NCBI GenBank assembly: GCA_031425695.1
Contig: JANPJV010000220.1
Coordinates: 1 to 54,652 of the forward strand
Length of the DNA stretch: 54,652 nt
Source: JANPJV01 sp031425695
GTDB taxonomy: Bacteria > Pseudomonadota > Gammaproteobacteria > Xanthomonadales > SZUA-5
Direction of reading: 5' to 3'
The position numbers and the translations under genes were made by a program. The notes under the pieces were generated by a model. The model was not told where the DNA came from. It did no database searches and saw only the letters and a program-made list of their open reading frames with translations. Below are positions 1-7,912 of this stretch, piece by piece (within the stretch, counting starts at the first letter, position 1; every line of letters starts with the position of its first letter).

Positions 1-28
1 AAAAAGCCCGGCCTCGGCCGGGATTTTT
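1..28. terminator. Bidirectional intrinsic terminator
   Basis: A GC-rich hairpin (CCCGGC at 7-12, loop CTCG, GCCGGG at 17-22) is flanked by five A on the left and five T on the right, so it can terminate transcription in both directions. It lies downstream of the minus-strand YkgJ-like gene and would also end any plus-strand gene entering from outside the window. Confidence 0.75.
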
Positions 29-83
29 CATTGTGGGGTTTGAGGCTTCGGGACGGCGGCGCTCCTGCGCCGCTGCTCTTGCT

Positions 84-464
84 CTACCTGGATGAGAGTG
101 GCGGCGCGGGAGCGCCGCCCTTCGAGTCGGCCCAATCGGCAGGCGTCAACGCCACCATTCCATGTCGAATGCGCGCGCGGTCACATTGATCGCTTGGCGT
201 GCCGTCCTCGTATGAGGCGCCGAGCTCCCGGCAGGGACTGGGTCGGCGGGCATAAATCGAACAGCTCACGGCGCTGCCCGGTGCTCCCGCCAATGCCACG
301 CAGCGCGGCTGCGGTTGATCCGTTCCGAGCATCGCCACCTCACGCGGGTTGAGCGTGCCCACCAACTCGACCGGCACCGCGTCGGGCCCATTGGTTTCCA
401 GCCAGTGGAAGGCCACGCGGTAACTGACGCAGCAGGCGCCGCAGGAAAGACAGGGATGGCTCAT
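84..464 (-). CDS. YkgJ-family cysteine cluster protein
   Basis: Predicted 126-residue small cytoplasmic protein of the YkgJ/CxxCxxCC family, thought to bind zinc or an Fe-S centre; the biological role is not known. Eight cysteines are visible: Cys5, Cys8, Cys11 and Cys12 in the N-terminal CxxCxxCC cluster, then Cys55, Cys68, Cys78 (in RRPSPCREL, the usual RPxxCR signature) and Cys94. The frame is open much further upstream, but the cluster begins directly after the ATG at 464, the usual position in this family, and a longer start would run across the divergent lipase promoter. It is transcribed away from the lipase gene and followed by a strong terminator. Confidence 0.85.
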   Translation of the reverse strand: MSHPCLSCGACCVSYRVAFHWLETNGPDAVPVELVGTLNPREVAMLGTDQPQPRCVALAGAPGSAVSCSIYARRPSPCRELGASYEDGTPSDQCDRARIRHGMVALTPADWADSKGGAPAPPLSSR

Positions 465-590
465 CCGCGGAGTGTGGGCAGCGGGTGGCGATATCGCAAG
501 CACACGCTCCCGACGTGTCCAAATGGACGAGAGCGCGCCGCCGCCAGCGCGCATACACTCCGCCCAGTCGTCATCACCCGGGGAGGGGGA

Positions 591-1289
591 ATGAACGCAT
601 GCATGAAGGCCGCGGTCGCGGTCGGTTTCAGCCTGGGGTTGGCCGGCGCTGCCGGGGCGGCCTGTGTCGATAACGTGGTGCTGGTGCACGGCAACGCCGG
701 CGCTCCCGCTGATTTCAACAACACCTACAACGAACTTCTAGCGCGTGGCTACACCAGCGCCCAGGTCTATCGACCGAACTGGGGCAGCAAGCTTTGCCCG
801 GCGTGCAACGATCACTACGGCAGTGAGGAAACGCCGGTCGCGACTGCGCTGACATCGGCCAAAGCCGCGTCATGTACCGGCAAGATCGACGTGATCGGGC
901 ATTCGATGGGTGTGACGCTGGCGGCGCGCCAGATCAGCAAGCTCGGACTCGCCGGCTCGGTCCACACCTTCGTCGGCATTGCCGGCGCCGTGCGCGGGCT
1001 CTGGAGCTGTGGCACTTATCCCTTCAACGTGGCGACCAGTACCTGCGGTTCGTGGGGTCTCTCGGTCGGCAACCCCTTCGTCAACAGCCTGCAGAGCCAG
1101 GCGTGGGGCACACGCAAGTACTCGATCAAATCCTGGTCAGACCAGATCGTCTGTTCGACGGGGATATGTACCGTTGGTGGCGTGCACTCATCGACCATTC
1201 CCGGCGAAAACGGTAGCTCGACCTTCGTGCTCGGCCATTTCGGGCTGCAGACCGGCACCGCCGTTACTCAAGTGAATCTGATTCAGTAG
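591..1289 (+). CDS. Secreted class 2 lipase / esterase (EstA-like)
   Basis: A 232-residue alpha/beta hydrolase of the Lipase_2 type (Bacillus EstA/LipA relatives), predicted to hydrolyse triglycerides or short acyl esters outside the cytoplasm. Residues 1-23 form a signal peptide ending in an Ala-rich cleavage region. VLVHGN (about 30-35) provides the oxyanion-hole strand, the nucleophile elbow GHSMG places Ser105, and Asp184 and His216 (LGHFG) are the likely other triad members. Several Cys residues suggest disulfides and hence export. The ATG at 591 follows a purine-rich GGGAGGGGGA ribosome-binding site; the frame is open upstream but lacks such a site and would bury the signal peptide. Its 3' end overlaps the convergent acyltransferase gene by 26 bp. 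Confidence 0.85.
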   Translation: MNACMKAAVAVGFSLGLAGAAGAACVDNVVLVHGNAGAPADFNNTYNELLARGYTSAQVYRPNWGSKLCPACNDHYGSEETPVATALTSAKAASCTGKIDVIGHSMGVTLAARQISKLGLAGSVHTFVGIAGAVRGLWSCGTYPFNVATSTCGSWGLSVGNPFVNSLQSQAWGTRKYSIKSWSDQIVCSTGICTVGGVHSSTIPGENGSSTFVLGHFGLQTGTAVTQVNLIQ

Positions 1290-2226
1290 CGTCGTTGGCA
1301 TCCAGGCGGGCGTCGGCCGAATCCACGCGGGCGCCCGGGGGAATGATCAGGAATCCTTGTGGCGCCGGCCAATAGAACCAGAGCTCGGGCTGGCGCGCGA
1401 AAGCGTCGAGGAAGAGGCCGTTGACCTCGGCGACCAGGCCGCCCAGTGTCTGCGTGGATCTGATCTCGTAAAGCTGGACACAGCGCTCACCGGTTTTCCA
1501 ATCGACTTTGACCTCAATGCAGCGCTTGGGTCCGGGCAGATCGAGTGCCAGCTTCAGCACCCCGGAACGCCAATAGGCCTGACGATCGCCCGGATAGCGC
1601 ACCGGCGTGACGCCCGTGCCCGGGCGCGGCGGGGAGTCGGCCGCGACCAGCACCAGCCGGCCAGCCGCAACGCTCTGGATGATCCGCGCATGCGCCCCGC
1701 CGGTAGCGATGCCGGTGTCCTTCCCGCACACGGCCGTGACCATGCGAATGCGGAAGTGCATGTAGGCGTAGCGGACCCAGCCAAAGCCGGGCGGCCGCGC
1801 AGGCAACCCGCGATAGACCATGTCCGAGCGAAATCCAGCCGCGCGCAACGAGGCCAATGCGGCCAGGCCCTGGTTGAAATTGAAGAAGAAACACAGGCCC
1901 GGCTCCATGCCGGTCTCGCCATTGCGCTCCAGGGGCATGGTCCGCGCAAGGGCTTTCCAACCGCGACCGAGCGCGCGGAAGACGTCCGCGTGCTCGAGCA
2001 GGAAGCCGAAACGGAAACGCCAGTCGAATTCGGGATCGTCGGGATCGAAGCCGAGCGTCACCCGCCCGCCGCGACTGCCGCCCACCTCCTCGCGCATCAG
2101 CAGTTTCGAATGCGCCAGGCGCGCGAAGATGCGCACGCACCAGCTCCAGGGAAGAACGGCAGCGATGCCAGGCACCAGCCAGAGCGAAACCAGATCGCGC
2201 AACTCACGTTTTATCTTGAACAGCAA
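1264..2226 (-). CDS. LpxL-like (lipid A type) acyltransferase superfamily protein
   Basis: A 320-residue protein of uncertain substrate. The layout resembles LpxL/HtrB-type acyltransferases: a hydrophobic N-terminal helix with WLVPGIAAVLPW (about 16-27), a central NFNQGLAALASLRAAGF segment, a LVLVAADSPP turn where LpxL proteins carry the LxDQ region, and a C-terminal ARQPELWFYW motif like the ExxWxW of that family. The classic HxxxxD box is not obvious, so enzymatic activity is uncertain. The start is TTG at 2226: no in-frame ATG lies between it and the upstream stop, and a good GGAGAGG site lies 7 nt before it. The stop codon lies inside the end of the convergent lipase gene. Confidence 0.5.
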   Translation of the reverse strand: MLFKIKRELRDLVSLWLVPGIAAVLPWSWCVRIFARLAHSKLLMREEVGGSRGGRVTLGFDPDDPEFDWRFRFGFLLEHADVFRALGRGWKALARTMPLERNGETGMEPGLCFFFNFNQGLAALASLRAAGFRSDMVYRGLPARPPGFGWVRYAYMHFRIRMVTAVCGKDTGIATGGAHARIIQSVAAGRLVLVAADSPPRPGTGVTPVRYPGDRQAYWRSGVLKLALDLPGPKRCIEVKVDWKTGERCVQLYEIRSTQTLGGLVAEVNGLFLDAFARQPELWFYWPAPQGFLIIPPGARVDSADARLDANDATESDSLE

Positions 2227-2422
2227 GCGCGCGCCTCTCCGTGTCGGTGCCTCTGGGAGCCGAGCTGTCTCGACTGATCATGGGTCCAAGCAGTCTAGCG
2301 TCCCAACAGCCAGCTCTCGCATGTGGCACAGGGATGATCAAACCCTAAGAAATTGACGCGCAATCCACGGCCCCGATAGTCTTCGTGTTCTACTTCGCTT
2401 TCACCCTGCAAGGATTGAGCTC

Positions 2423-2989
2423 ATGCGCGTAGTGATCGATTTGACCGAGGACGATCTCGAGCACTTCCGTGCCGCGATGCGCCGCGCCAAGGAAGCTGCG
2501 CACCACCTCACTCCGCAGGAGGTGACCGCCGCGGCGCAGAAGCTGTTGGAGGACACGCAGGGCGCGCAGGTTCCCGAATTCGTGAGCTCGCGCATGAAGC
2601 GCCTGGCGACGCTGATCGGCATGGTCCACGACACCAACTGGGGCCTGTCCGATCACGAGCGGCACGAGATCCTCTCGGCGCTCACCTATTTTGCCGACCC
2701 GCAGGACGCGATCCCGGACACGATTCCGGTGCTCGGCTTCCTCGATGACGCAATCATGATCGAGCTGGTCGTCGAAGAACTGAAGCACGAGATCGACGCC
2801 TACGAAGATTTCTGCGCCTTCCGCACGCAGGCGGGCGAGGAGCATGGCGGCGAGCACGCTGAAGGTCTGGTGCGGAATGACTGGCTCGAACAACGCCAGC
2901 AGGAGCTGCTCGACCGCATGCGCACTCGCCGTTCGCGCGACTCCGGCTACGGCGGCCGCGGCGGTTTCTCGCTGTTCTCGATCCGCTGA
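2423..2989 (+). CDS. YkvA-type DUF1232 protein
   Basis: A 188-residue protein with a DUF1232 (YkvA) core at roughly residues 85-115: ALTYFADPQDAIPD followed by PVLGFLDDA, the family's hallmark of a short hydrophobic hairpin containing DxIPD and G-x-DDA. The N-terminal 70 residues are charged and helical; the C-terminus is Arg/Gly rich (RRSRDSGYGGRGG). Members are small proteins of unknown function, some membrane-associated. ATG at 2423 follows AAGGATTGAG. It stands alone, with a palindromic family C repeat beginning 9 bp after its stop. Confidence 0.8.
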   Translation: MRVVIDLTEDDLEHFRAAMRRAKEAAHHLTPQEVTAAAQKLLEDTQGAQVPEFVSSRMKRLATLIGMVHDTNWGLSDHERHEILSALTYFADPQDAIPDTIPVLGFLDDAIMIELVVEELKHEIDAYEDFCAFRTQAGEEHGGEHAEGLVRNDWLEQRQQELLDRMRTRRSRDSGYGGRGGFSLFSIR

Positions 2990-2997
2990 GCGGCTGT

Positions 2998-3110
2998 GCT
3001 CCCCTCTCCCGGGCTTCTGGGGAGATGGGTCGGGGGAGAGGGCGGCTACTTGCAATGCAGAGCACCCTCTCCCCAACCTCTGTCCCCCCAAAAGCACGGG
3101 AGAGGGAAGC
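2998..3110. repeat. Family C inverted repeat, copy 1
   Basis: An imperfect palindrome of about 113 bp. It opens with GCTCCCCTCTCCC and closes with GGGAGAGGGAAGC; internal blocks (GGGGAGA.GGGT.GGGGGAGAGGG) are matched on the other side by CCCTCTCCCCAACC and CCCCCCAAAAGC. A second copy with the same order of blocks lies at 52160-52270. The element fills the start of the 280-bp space between the DUF1232 gene and the metalloprotease gene; the remainder (3111-3270) has no gene, and a weak TATACAT box near 3229 may belong to the protease promoter. Confidence 0.8.
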
Positions 3111-3270
3111 CAAAAATTGTTATTCCAAACCAAATAGTTAGGCAAGCCTGAGCGCGGGTTTTCGCAACCTGCCCTGAATTAATGCCAACTGTCTTCCTGT
3201 GAGCGCGTGCACAATGTGAGTGGCGCGTATACATAAGATTCGCACCCATCGAAAGGAGGGTGTGAACCTG

Positions 3271-4713
3271 ATGCGAAAGATTTGTGCTTGGTCCGTCGCG
3301 ATGGCAATCGTGGGTGGCCTTTATGCCCAACCGCTGCTCGCAACCGCCATGGACGCGCCGTTGAGCCCGTCCACTTTCATTTCCAGTGCTGCGCAGCTCG
3401 ACGGTACGCTGCGCCTCCGCGGGATCAAGACCGCCGAGGGTGGCTCTGCCGAGTTCGAGCTCACGCGCTTCCAGGTCTTCACCCACGACGCCAGGATCGT
3501 GGTCGAGCGCGGCGACGGCCAGCGTGAAGAGGCGGCGGCACCCGCAACCGCTTTTTTTCGCGGACAGATTGCCGGTGAAGCAGGGTCGCGCGTCTTCGTT
3601 TCGGTCGAGACAACCGGCAATGTCAGCGGACTGATCGAGCGCGGCGGCAAGATGCTGCAGCTGGTCGACCTTGGCGCAGGCGCCGAACGCCTGGTCATGC
3701 AGGTGATCCCCGACTCGCCGCACAAGGCGCATGGCGAGGGCTTCACCTGCGGCAGCGACAAGTTGGCGTCGCCGCCAGCCACGGCCTTTCCGATCAGCGA
3801 TCTCAAGAGCTTGCCTGTCCCGCCGCCGCCGACCGGCGATACGGCGGACAAGTCCACCGCGTCCGCCAACTATCGTGCGCGTATCGCGATCGAGACGGAT
3901 TTCGAGTTCTACTCGCGCTTCAACAGCACGTCGACCGCGACGACCTATGTCGGCAACCTGATCGGATTCGCGTCGACCATCTATACCGCGCAGGTCCAGA
4001 CGCAGCTCGAGGTCAGCTATCTGCGCCTGTGGTCCACCGCGTCGGATCCGTGGGTACAGACGACATCGAACTGCGGCATGTTCGAGTTCGGCAAGTACTG
4101 GAATGACAACATGAGCGGCACCAGCCGCACGATTGCACACATGCTCAGCGGCAAGAGCACCGGCGGCGGCGTGGCCTGGCTTGGCGTGCTGTGCTCGACC
4201 GGTTTCAACACGTCGACCAGCAGTTCGAACTGCCCGGGGATGGCTGCCAATGGCAACTTCGGCGGTGGCTATGGCTTCACCGGGAATATCACCGGTAGCT
4301 TCAACGCCGCCAATCCGACGCCGGTGTGGGACATCGTCGCCACCTCGCACGAGATTGGCCACAACTTTGATTCACCGCACACGCACTGCTACAACAACGT
4401 CGGCGGGAACGCGAGCCCGGTCGACCAGTGCTACAACGGCGAAGCCAGCAATAGCTGCTACTCGGGAGCGCAAGCGCTGCCGGGCGCGCAGGGTACGGGC
4501 TCGGGCACGATCATGAGCTACTGTCACCTGCTGAGTGGCGGCATGTCGAACATCAGCCTGACGCTCGGTGCCGGTCATGCGTTTGGCGTGCAACCAAGTC
4601 GCGTGCCTACGCGCATGGCCGCGCATGTGGCGTCCAAGGCCTCACAGAACCCAAGCTGCCTGGCACTCGGCGCACCGGTGACGCCGACCATTTTTGCGAC
4701 CCGATTCGAATGA
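3271..4713 (+). CDS. Secreted metzincin (reprolysin-like, M12) zinc metalloprotease
   Basis: A 480-residue exported endopeptidase. A signal peptide covers about residues 1-26, then a pro-like region to about 190, then the catalytic domain. The zinc site is HEIGHNFDSPH, with His360, Glu361, His364 and His370; the usual metzincin Gly before the third His region is Asp here. A downstream IMSYCH (Met415) is the Met-turn. Many Cys pairs suggest disulfides. The protein ends in TPTIFATRFE, an IFxxxFE tail I associate with many exported proteins of Xanthomonadales-type bacteria, possibly a sorting tag. ATG at 3271 is preceded 10 nt upstream by GGAGGG; the nearer GTG at 3262 is too close to that site. 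Confidence 0.85.
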   Translation: MRKICAWSVAMAIVGGLYAQPLLATAMDAPLSPSTFISSAAQLDGTLRLRGIKTAEGGSAEFELTRFQVFTHDARIVVERGDGQREEAAAPATAFFRGQIAGEAGSRVFVSVETTGNVSGLIERGGKMLQLVDLGAGAERLVMQVIPDSPHKAHGEGFTCGSDKLASPPATAFPISDLKSLPVPPPPTGDTADKSTASANYRARIAIETDFEFYSRFNSTSTATTYVGNLIGFASTIYTAQVQTQLEVSYLRLWSTASDPWVQTTSNCGMFEFGKYWNDNMSGTSRTIAHMLSGKSTGGGVAWLGVLCSTGFNTSTSSSNCPGMAANGNFGGGYGFTGNITGSFNAANPTPVWDIVATSHEIGHNFDSPHTHCYNNVGGNASPVDQCYNGEASNSCYSGAQALPGAQGTGSGTIMSYCHLLSGGMSNISLTLGAGHAFGVQPSRVPTRMAAHVASKASQNPSCLALGAPVTPTIFATRFE

Positions 4714-4779
4714 CAGTGATATCGGGTGCGGACAAGGGTGTGCCCTTTCAATGATGCAAGTCATGAAATGAAGAGAAGC

Positions 4780-4806
4780 AAAAACCACGCTTTTGGGTGA
4801 GCGTGG
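4780..4806 (-). terminator. Intrinsic terminator of the 4891-6327 gene
   Basis: Read on the minus strand: CCACGC, a 10-nt loop, GCGTGG, then five T. It lies about 85 bp beyond the stop codon of the minus-strand membrane protein gene. It also lies downstream of the convergent protease gene but has no T tract in that direction. Confidence 0.65.
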
Positions 4807-4853
4807 CCGAACATGCCACGACGGCTTGTTTGGCCGTGAAGCTTGGGGTGACA

Positions 4854-4883
4854 CCAGTGGGCCGCTGGTTCAGGGCCCACTGG
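4854..4883. other. Perfect 10-bp hairpin just after a stop codon
   Basis: CCAGTGGGCC (4854-4863) and GGCCCACTGG (4874-4883) are exact reverse complements with a 10-nt loop. The hairpin starts 7 bp after the stop codon of the minus-strand gene and has no T tract, so it is more likely an mRNA 3'-end stabiliser or a pause site than a terminator by itself. Confidence 0.55.
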
Positions 4884-4890
4884 CTGTCTG

Positions 4891-6327
4891 TCAGTCCCCG
4901 CCGCCACACCCACCGCAACCACCGCCGCCCCCGCCCGAATCGCCGCTGCTGCTGTCCGAGCTCGAGCTGGACGATGAGCTGGTGTCGCTGCTGGAAGGTG
5001 GTTGGCGCACATTGTGGTATTGCGCGTAAGCGGTCCCGCTCAATGCCGCGGTCCCCAGCAGCGCGACGGCGATGCCGAGCTCGTTGTTCTTCGGTGCGCG
5101 GGTAGTACGTTCGTGGCGATGGCGAATCAGCCGCAGCACGTCATCACCAGCCGTGCTGCGGGTCGGTGTGCGCAGCAACTGGACCAGCGCGGCAATGCCG
5201 ACGCCGACGCTCAAGACCACCAGAAAGGCCACCGGGCGGTCGCGGCCGAGTCCAATCGCGATCTTGCTGAGGCCAATGGCCGTCAGGACGATCCAGGGCA
5301 TGGCGCCGATCCAGCGCACGCGCCAGGTGTCGGGCTCGTCGAGCAACAGCCGGCGGCGCGTGAGATCGCGCCGGATCGGGTCGAGCACGACTTTGGCCCG
5401 GCGTAGCAGCGTTTCTGGTTTGCCGTCGGCCTCGATCATGCGCGCGACCGCATCCAGCGGTGGATCCATATGCAGCCCGCGCTTCTTGATGGCGAGCGCA
5501 CTCATCGATGCGTTCCATTCAGCGCCATCGGTGGCGAGCAGTTGTGCCACCGAAGCATCCAGGCAGCGCGCGGTTCCGTCGGCGAGATAGGCAATTTCGT
5601 ATGGGCTGAGCTGGCTGCGGTCGCCGCCGCCGAGATCGCGCGCGCGCTTGCGCAGCACGCTACTCGCAACCGCCGCGACCACGATCAGCGCCATGAACAG
5701 GGTCAGGAAGTCGCCGCCGTTCCAGTTGAAGGGATTGGCATCGAGCGCAAACGCCTGGCTGGCGCCGAGGCTCGCGGCCAGCAGCACCAGCATGGCCGCC
5801 AGTTGTTGCCGGGTCGGCGCCGAGGGCTTGCGGATCACCCAATAGCGCTTGCGATCGACCTTTTCGGCACGGGGTTGCGGTGCAAAGAGTTGCGTCACGG
5901 TGGGCCACAGATCCCGCGGGATTGGCCCGAAGTAGTCTTCGTAGAGCGCCAAAGTGTGCGCATATTGCTCCCGGTGCCGCGCCACTTCAGTGGCGCCGCC
6001 GCGCGTCGGTGCGTGATGCAGCGGACGTGCGAGCACCTCGCCGCAGAAGCGTTCCCAGTAGTCGCGGCTGTGGATGAGGTGCAGGTGCCAGACCTGGTCG
6101 ACCGTCTCGCTGGGAGTGAGTGGCGTCGCGCTCGCACAGGAAAGGAAGCAATAGCGTCGGTACTCTTCGACCGCGCGGCGGGCATGCTCGACCGACCAGC
6201 CCTGTTCGTGCGCCAAACGCCGAGTGAAATCAGTGCCTTGCGCAGTGGCTTCGAAAGGGTGAGCTTGAATCCGGTGCCACAGTCCAAGTAGCGCCGGGGT
6301 GAACCTACTCGACTCGGTGTCCGTCAT
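4891..6327 (-). CDS. TIGR04222-type membrane protein with Ser/Gly/Cys-rich C-terminal tail
   Basis: A 478-residue membrane protein resembling the TIGR04222 family, whose function is unknown. The N-terminal 150 residues contain VDQVWHLHLIHSRDYW, similar to the His-rich motif of glycine-rich-domain (GRDP/PF07173-like) proteins. At least five hydrophobic segments follow: LAAMLVLLAASLG, FLTLFMALIVVAAVA, WIVLTAIGLSKIAIG, VAFLVVLSVGVGIAA and IAVALLGTAALSG. The tail is a run of Ser, then Gly with two Cys (GGGGGGCGGCGGGD), characteristic of this family. ATG at 6327 follows GAGGAAG; an upstream ATG at 6384 lacks a clear site. Loss of that extension would not affect the motif. Confidence 0.7.
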   Translation of the reverse strand: MTDTESSRFTPALLGLWHRIQAHPFEATAQGTDFTRRLAHEQGWSVEHARRAVEEYRRYCFLSCASATPLTPSETVDQVWHLHLIHSRDYWERFCGEVLARPLHHAPTRGGATEVARHREQYAHTLALYEDYFGPIPRDLWPTVTQLFAPQPRAEKVDRKRYWVIRKPSAPTRQQLAAMLVLLAASLGASQAFALDANPFNWNGGDFLTLFMALIVVAAVASSVLRKRARDLGGGDRSQLSPYEIAYLADGTARCLDASVAQLLATDGAEWNASMSALAIKKRGLHMDPPLDAVARMIEADGKPETLLRRAKVVLDPIRRDLTRRRLLLDEPDTWRVRWIGAMPWIVLTAIGLSKIAIGLGRDRPVAFLVVLSVGVGIAALVQLLRTPTRSTAGDDVLRLIRHRHERTTRAPKNNELGIAVALLGTAALSGTAYAQYHNVRQPPSSSDTSSSSSSSSDSSSGDSGGGGGGCGGCGGGD

Positions 6328-6455
6328 TGCGGCTTCCTCGTTCGGGTCTGCAACCAGCCTATGGAAGATTTGCGACAGTTCCATGACGTTGTCATCTTTG
6401 AAGTCGAGCGGCAGTTTCGGGCCGATACTCGGTCATCCAGCCGTGGAGAACTTCG

Positions 6456-7790
6456 ATGAAAGCCTGTCTGTCCATTGCATTGCTGTCACTGGTGAGTATG
6501 CCGCTGGCCGCGACCAGCCCGACCGAGCTGCCAGCGCCCGACTGGCTCGCTGGTGACTGGTGCGGCATCGACGGCAAGACTCGTCTCGACGAACGCTGGA
6601 CGCCCGCCACCGACGGCAACATGTTCGCAATTTCGCAGACATTCGAAGACAGCAAGCTGGCAATGTTCGAGTTCCTCCGAATCGAGCGCAAGGATGGCCA
6701 ATGGGCCTTCGTCGCGCAGCCGAACGGCAAGCCACCGACGCGCTTTCCCGAGGTCGAGCGCGGTGATCAGCGCATCGTCTTCGCCAACAGCGCAAACGAC
6801 TTCCCGCAGCGTATCGAATACTGGCGCGACGCTGCCGGCCTGCACGCGCAGATTTCCGGTCCCGGGAAGGAGGGCGAGCTGAAAATCCCATTCGAATTCA
6901 CGGCCGGGCGCTGCGCCGAGCCACCCGCGCCGAAAGCCACCAGCACGGCAACGCTGACCATGGCACAGGTGCTGGAAGCGTCGAAAGCTGAAGAGTGGCG
7001 CAGCCCCGATCCCGAGCGCCTGCTGTATGTCGAGATCCCGGGCGGGCGCGTCATCATCGAGCTTGCCCAGGCCTTCGCGCCACGCCACGTCGCCAACCTC
7101 CAACAGCTGGTGCGCATGAATTATTTCGACGGACTGGCCATCCTGCGCGCCCAGGACAATTTCGTCGTGCAGTGGGGCGATCCGAACGCCGAGGATGAAG
7201 CCAGTCGACGCTCGGTGGGCGCTGCCGCGCGCACCCTCGGGCCCGAGTTCGAACGGCCCGCCGCCGGGCTCGATTTCGTCCAGCTGAAAGAGGTCGACGG
7301 CTACGCGCGAGAAGTCGGCTTCGCCCACGGTTTTCCCGCGGGTCGCGATCCCGCCGAAGACAAGGCCTGGCTCGCCCACTGCTACGGCATGCTCGGCGTC
7401 GGACGCGACAATGCCGCCGACTCTGGCGGCGGCACCGAGCTCTACGTCGTCACCGGCCACGCCCCGCGCCAGCTCGATCGCAACATCACCGTCGTCGGAC
7501 GCGTGATCAAGGGCATGGAGCTGCTCGCGAGCCTCCCCCGCGGCACGGCTGCGCTCGGCTTCTACGAGAAGCCCGAACAGCGCACGACAATCAAATCGAT
7601 CAAGCTCGCTGCCGACGTCCCCGAGAACGATCGCGAGCCCCTCGAGCTCCTGCGCACCGACAGCGCGAGCTTCCAAAAGCTCATCGAAGCCCGTCGCAAC
7701 CGCCGCGACGAATGGTACAAACGCCCCGCCGGCCACATCGACCTCTGCAGCGTGCCGCTGCCGGTGCGCGCGAAGCTTGCTGCCGATTGA
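6456..7790 (+). CDS. DUF6265 domain fused to a cyclophilin-type peptidyl-prolyl isomerase
   Basis: A 444-residue exported protein. After a signal peptide (about 1-18), residues 25-150 match a DUF6265-like module beginning PDWLAGDWCGIDG and containing the VFANSANDFPQRIEYW strand. From about residue 185 a cyclophilin-like domain follows: LYVEIPGGRVIIELAQAFAPRHVANLQQLVRMNYFDG (in pieces), QWGDPNAE, GMLGVGRDNAADSGGGTELYVVTG and the ITVVGRVIKGMELL end strand. These correspond to the cyclophilin F-x-R, MAR/GxxNT-S and VFG.V..G regions. It is predicted to act in the periplasm as a folding catalyst, perhaps inactive because several catalytic residues diverge. The domain combination is unusual. Confidence 0.7.
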   Translation: MKACLSIALLSLVSMPLAATSPTELPAPDWLAGDWCGIDGKTRLDERWTPATDGNMFAISQTFEDSKLAMFEFLRIERKDGQWAFVAQPNGKPPTRFPEVERGDQRIVFANSANDFPQRIEYWRDAAGLHAQISGPGKEGELKIPFEFTAGRCAEPPAPKATSTATLTMAQVLEASKAEEWRSPDPERLLYVEIPGGRVIIELAQAFAPRHVANLQQLVRMNYFDGLAILRAQDNFVVQWGDPNAEDEASRRSVGAAARTLGPEFERPAAGLDFVQLKEVDGYAREVGFAHGFPAGRDPAEDKAWLAHCYGMLGVGRDNAADSGGGTELYVVTGHAPRQLDRNITVVGRVIKGMELLASLPRGTAALGFYEKPEQRTTIKSIKLAADVPENDREPLELLRTDSASFQKLIEARRNRRDEWYKRPAGHIDLCSVPLPVRAKLAAD

Positions 7791-7803
7791 AGAGTGCCTT
7801 TAG

Positions 7804-7889
7804 GTAGGTCATGTTGTGCGCGCAAGCGCACTACTTGACGGGTCGCAGGGCGCCGTCAAGTAGCTCGCTGCGCGAGCAACATGACCTAC
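7804..7889. repeat. Family A REP-like inverted pair (BIME), copy 1
   Basis: Two head-to-head units. The left unit reads GTAGGTCATGTT, hairpin GTGCGC-GCAA-GCGCAC, TACTTGACG; the right unit is the same on the other strand with hairpin GCTCGC-GCA-GCGAGC. The two hairpins have different sequences, each perfectly paired. It lies between convergent genes (DUF6265-PPIase and phaZ) and may also act as a terminator or 3' stabiliser. Confidence 0.9.
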
Positions 7890-7912
7890 GCAAACATCGT
7901 CGCCAATCCGGC

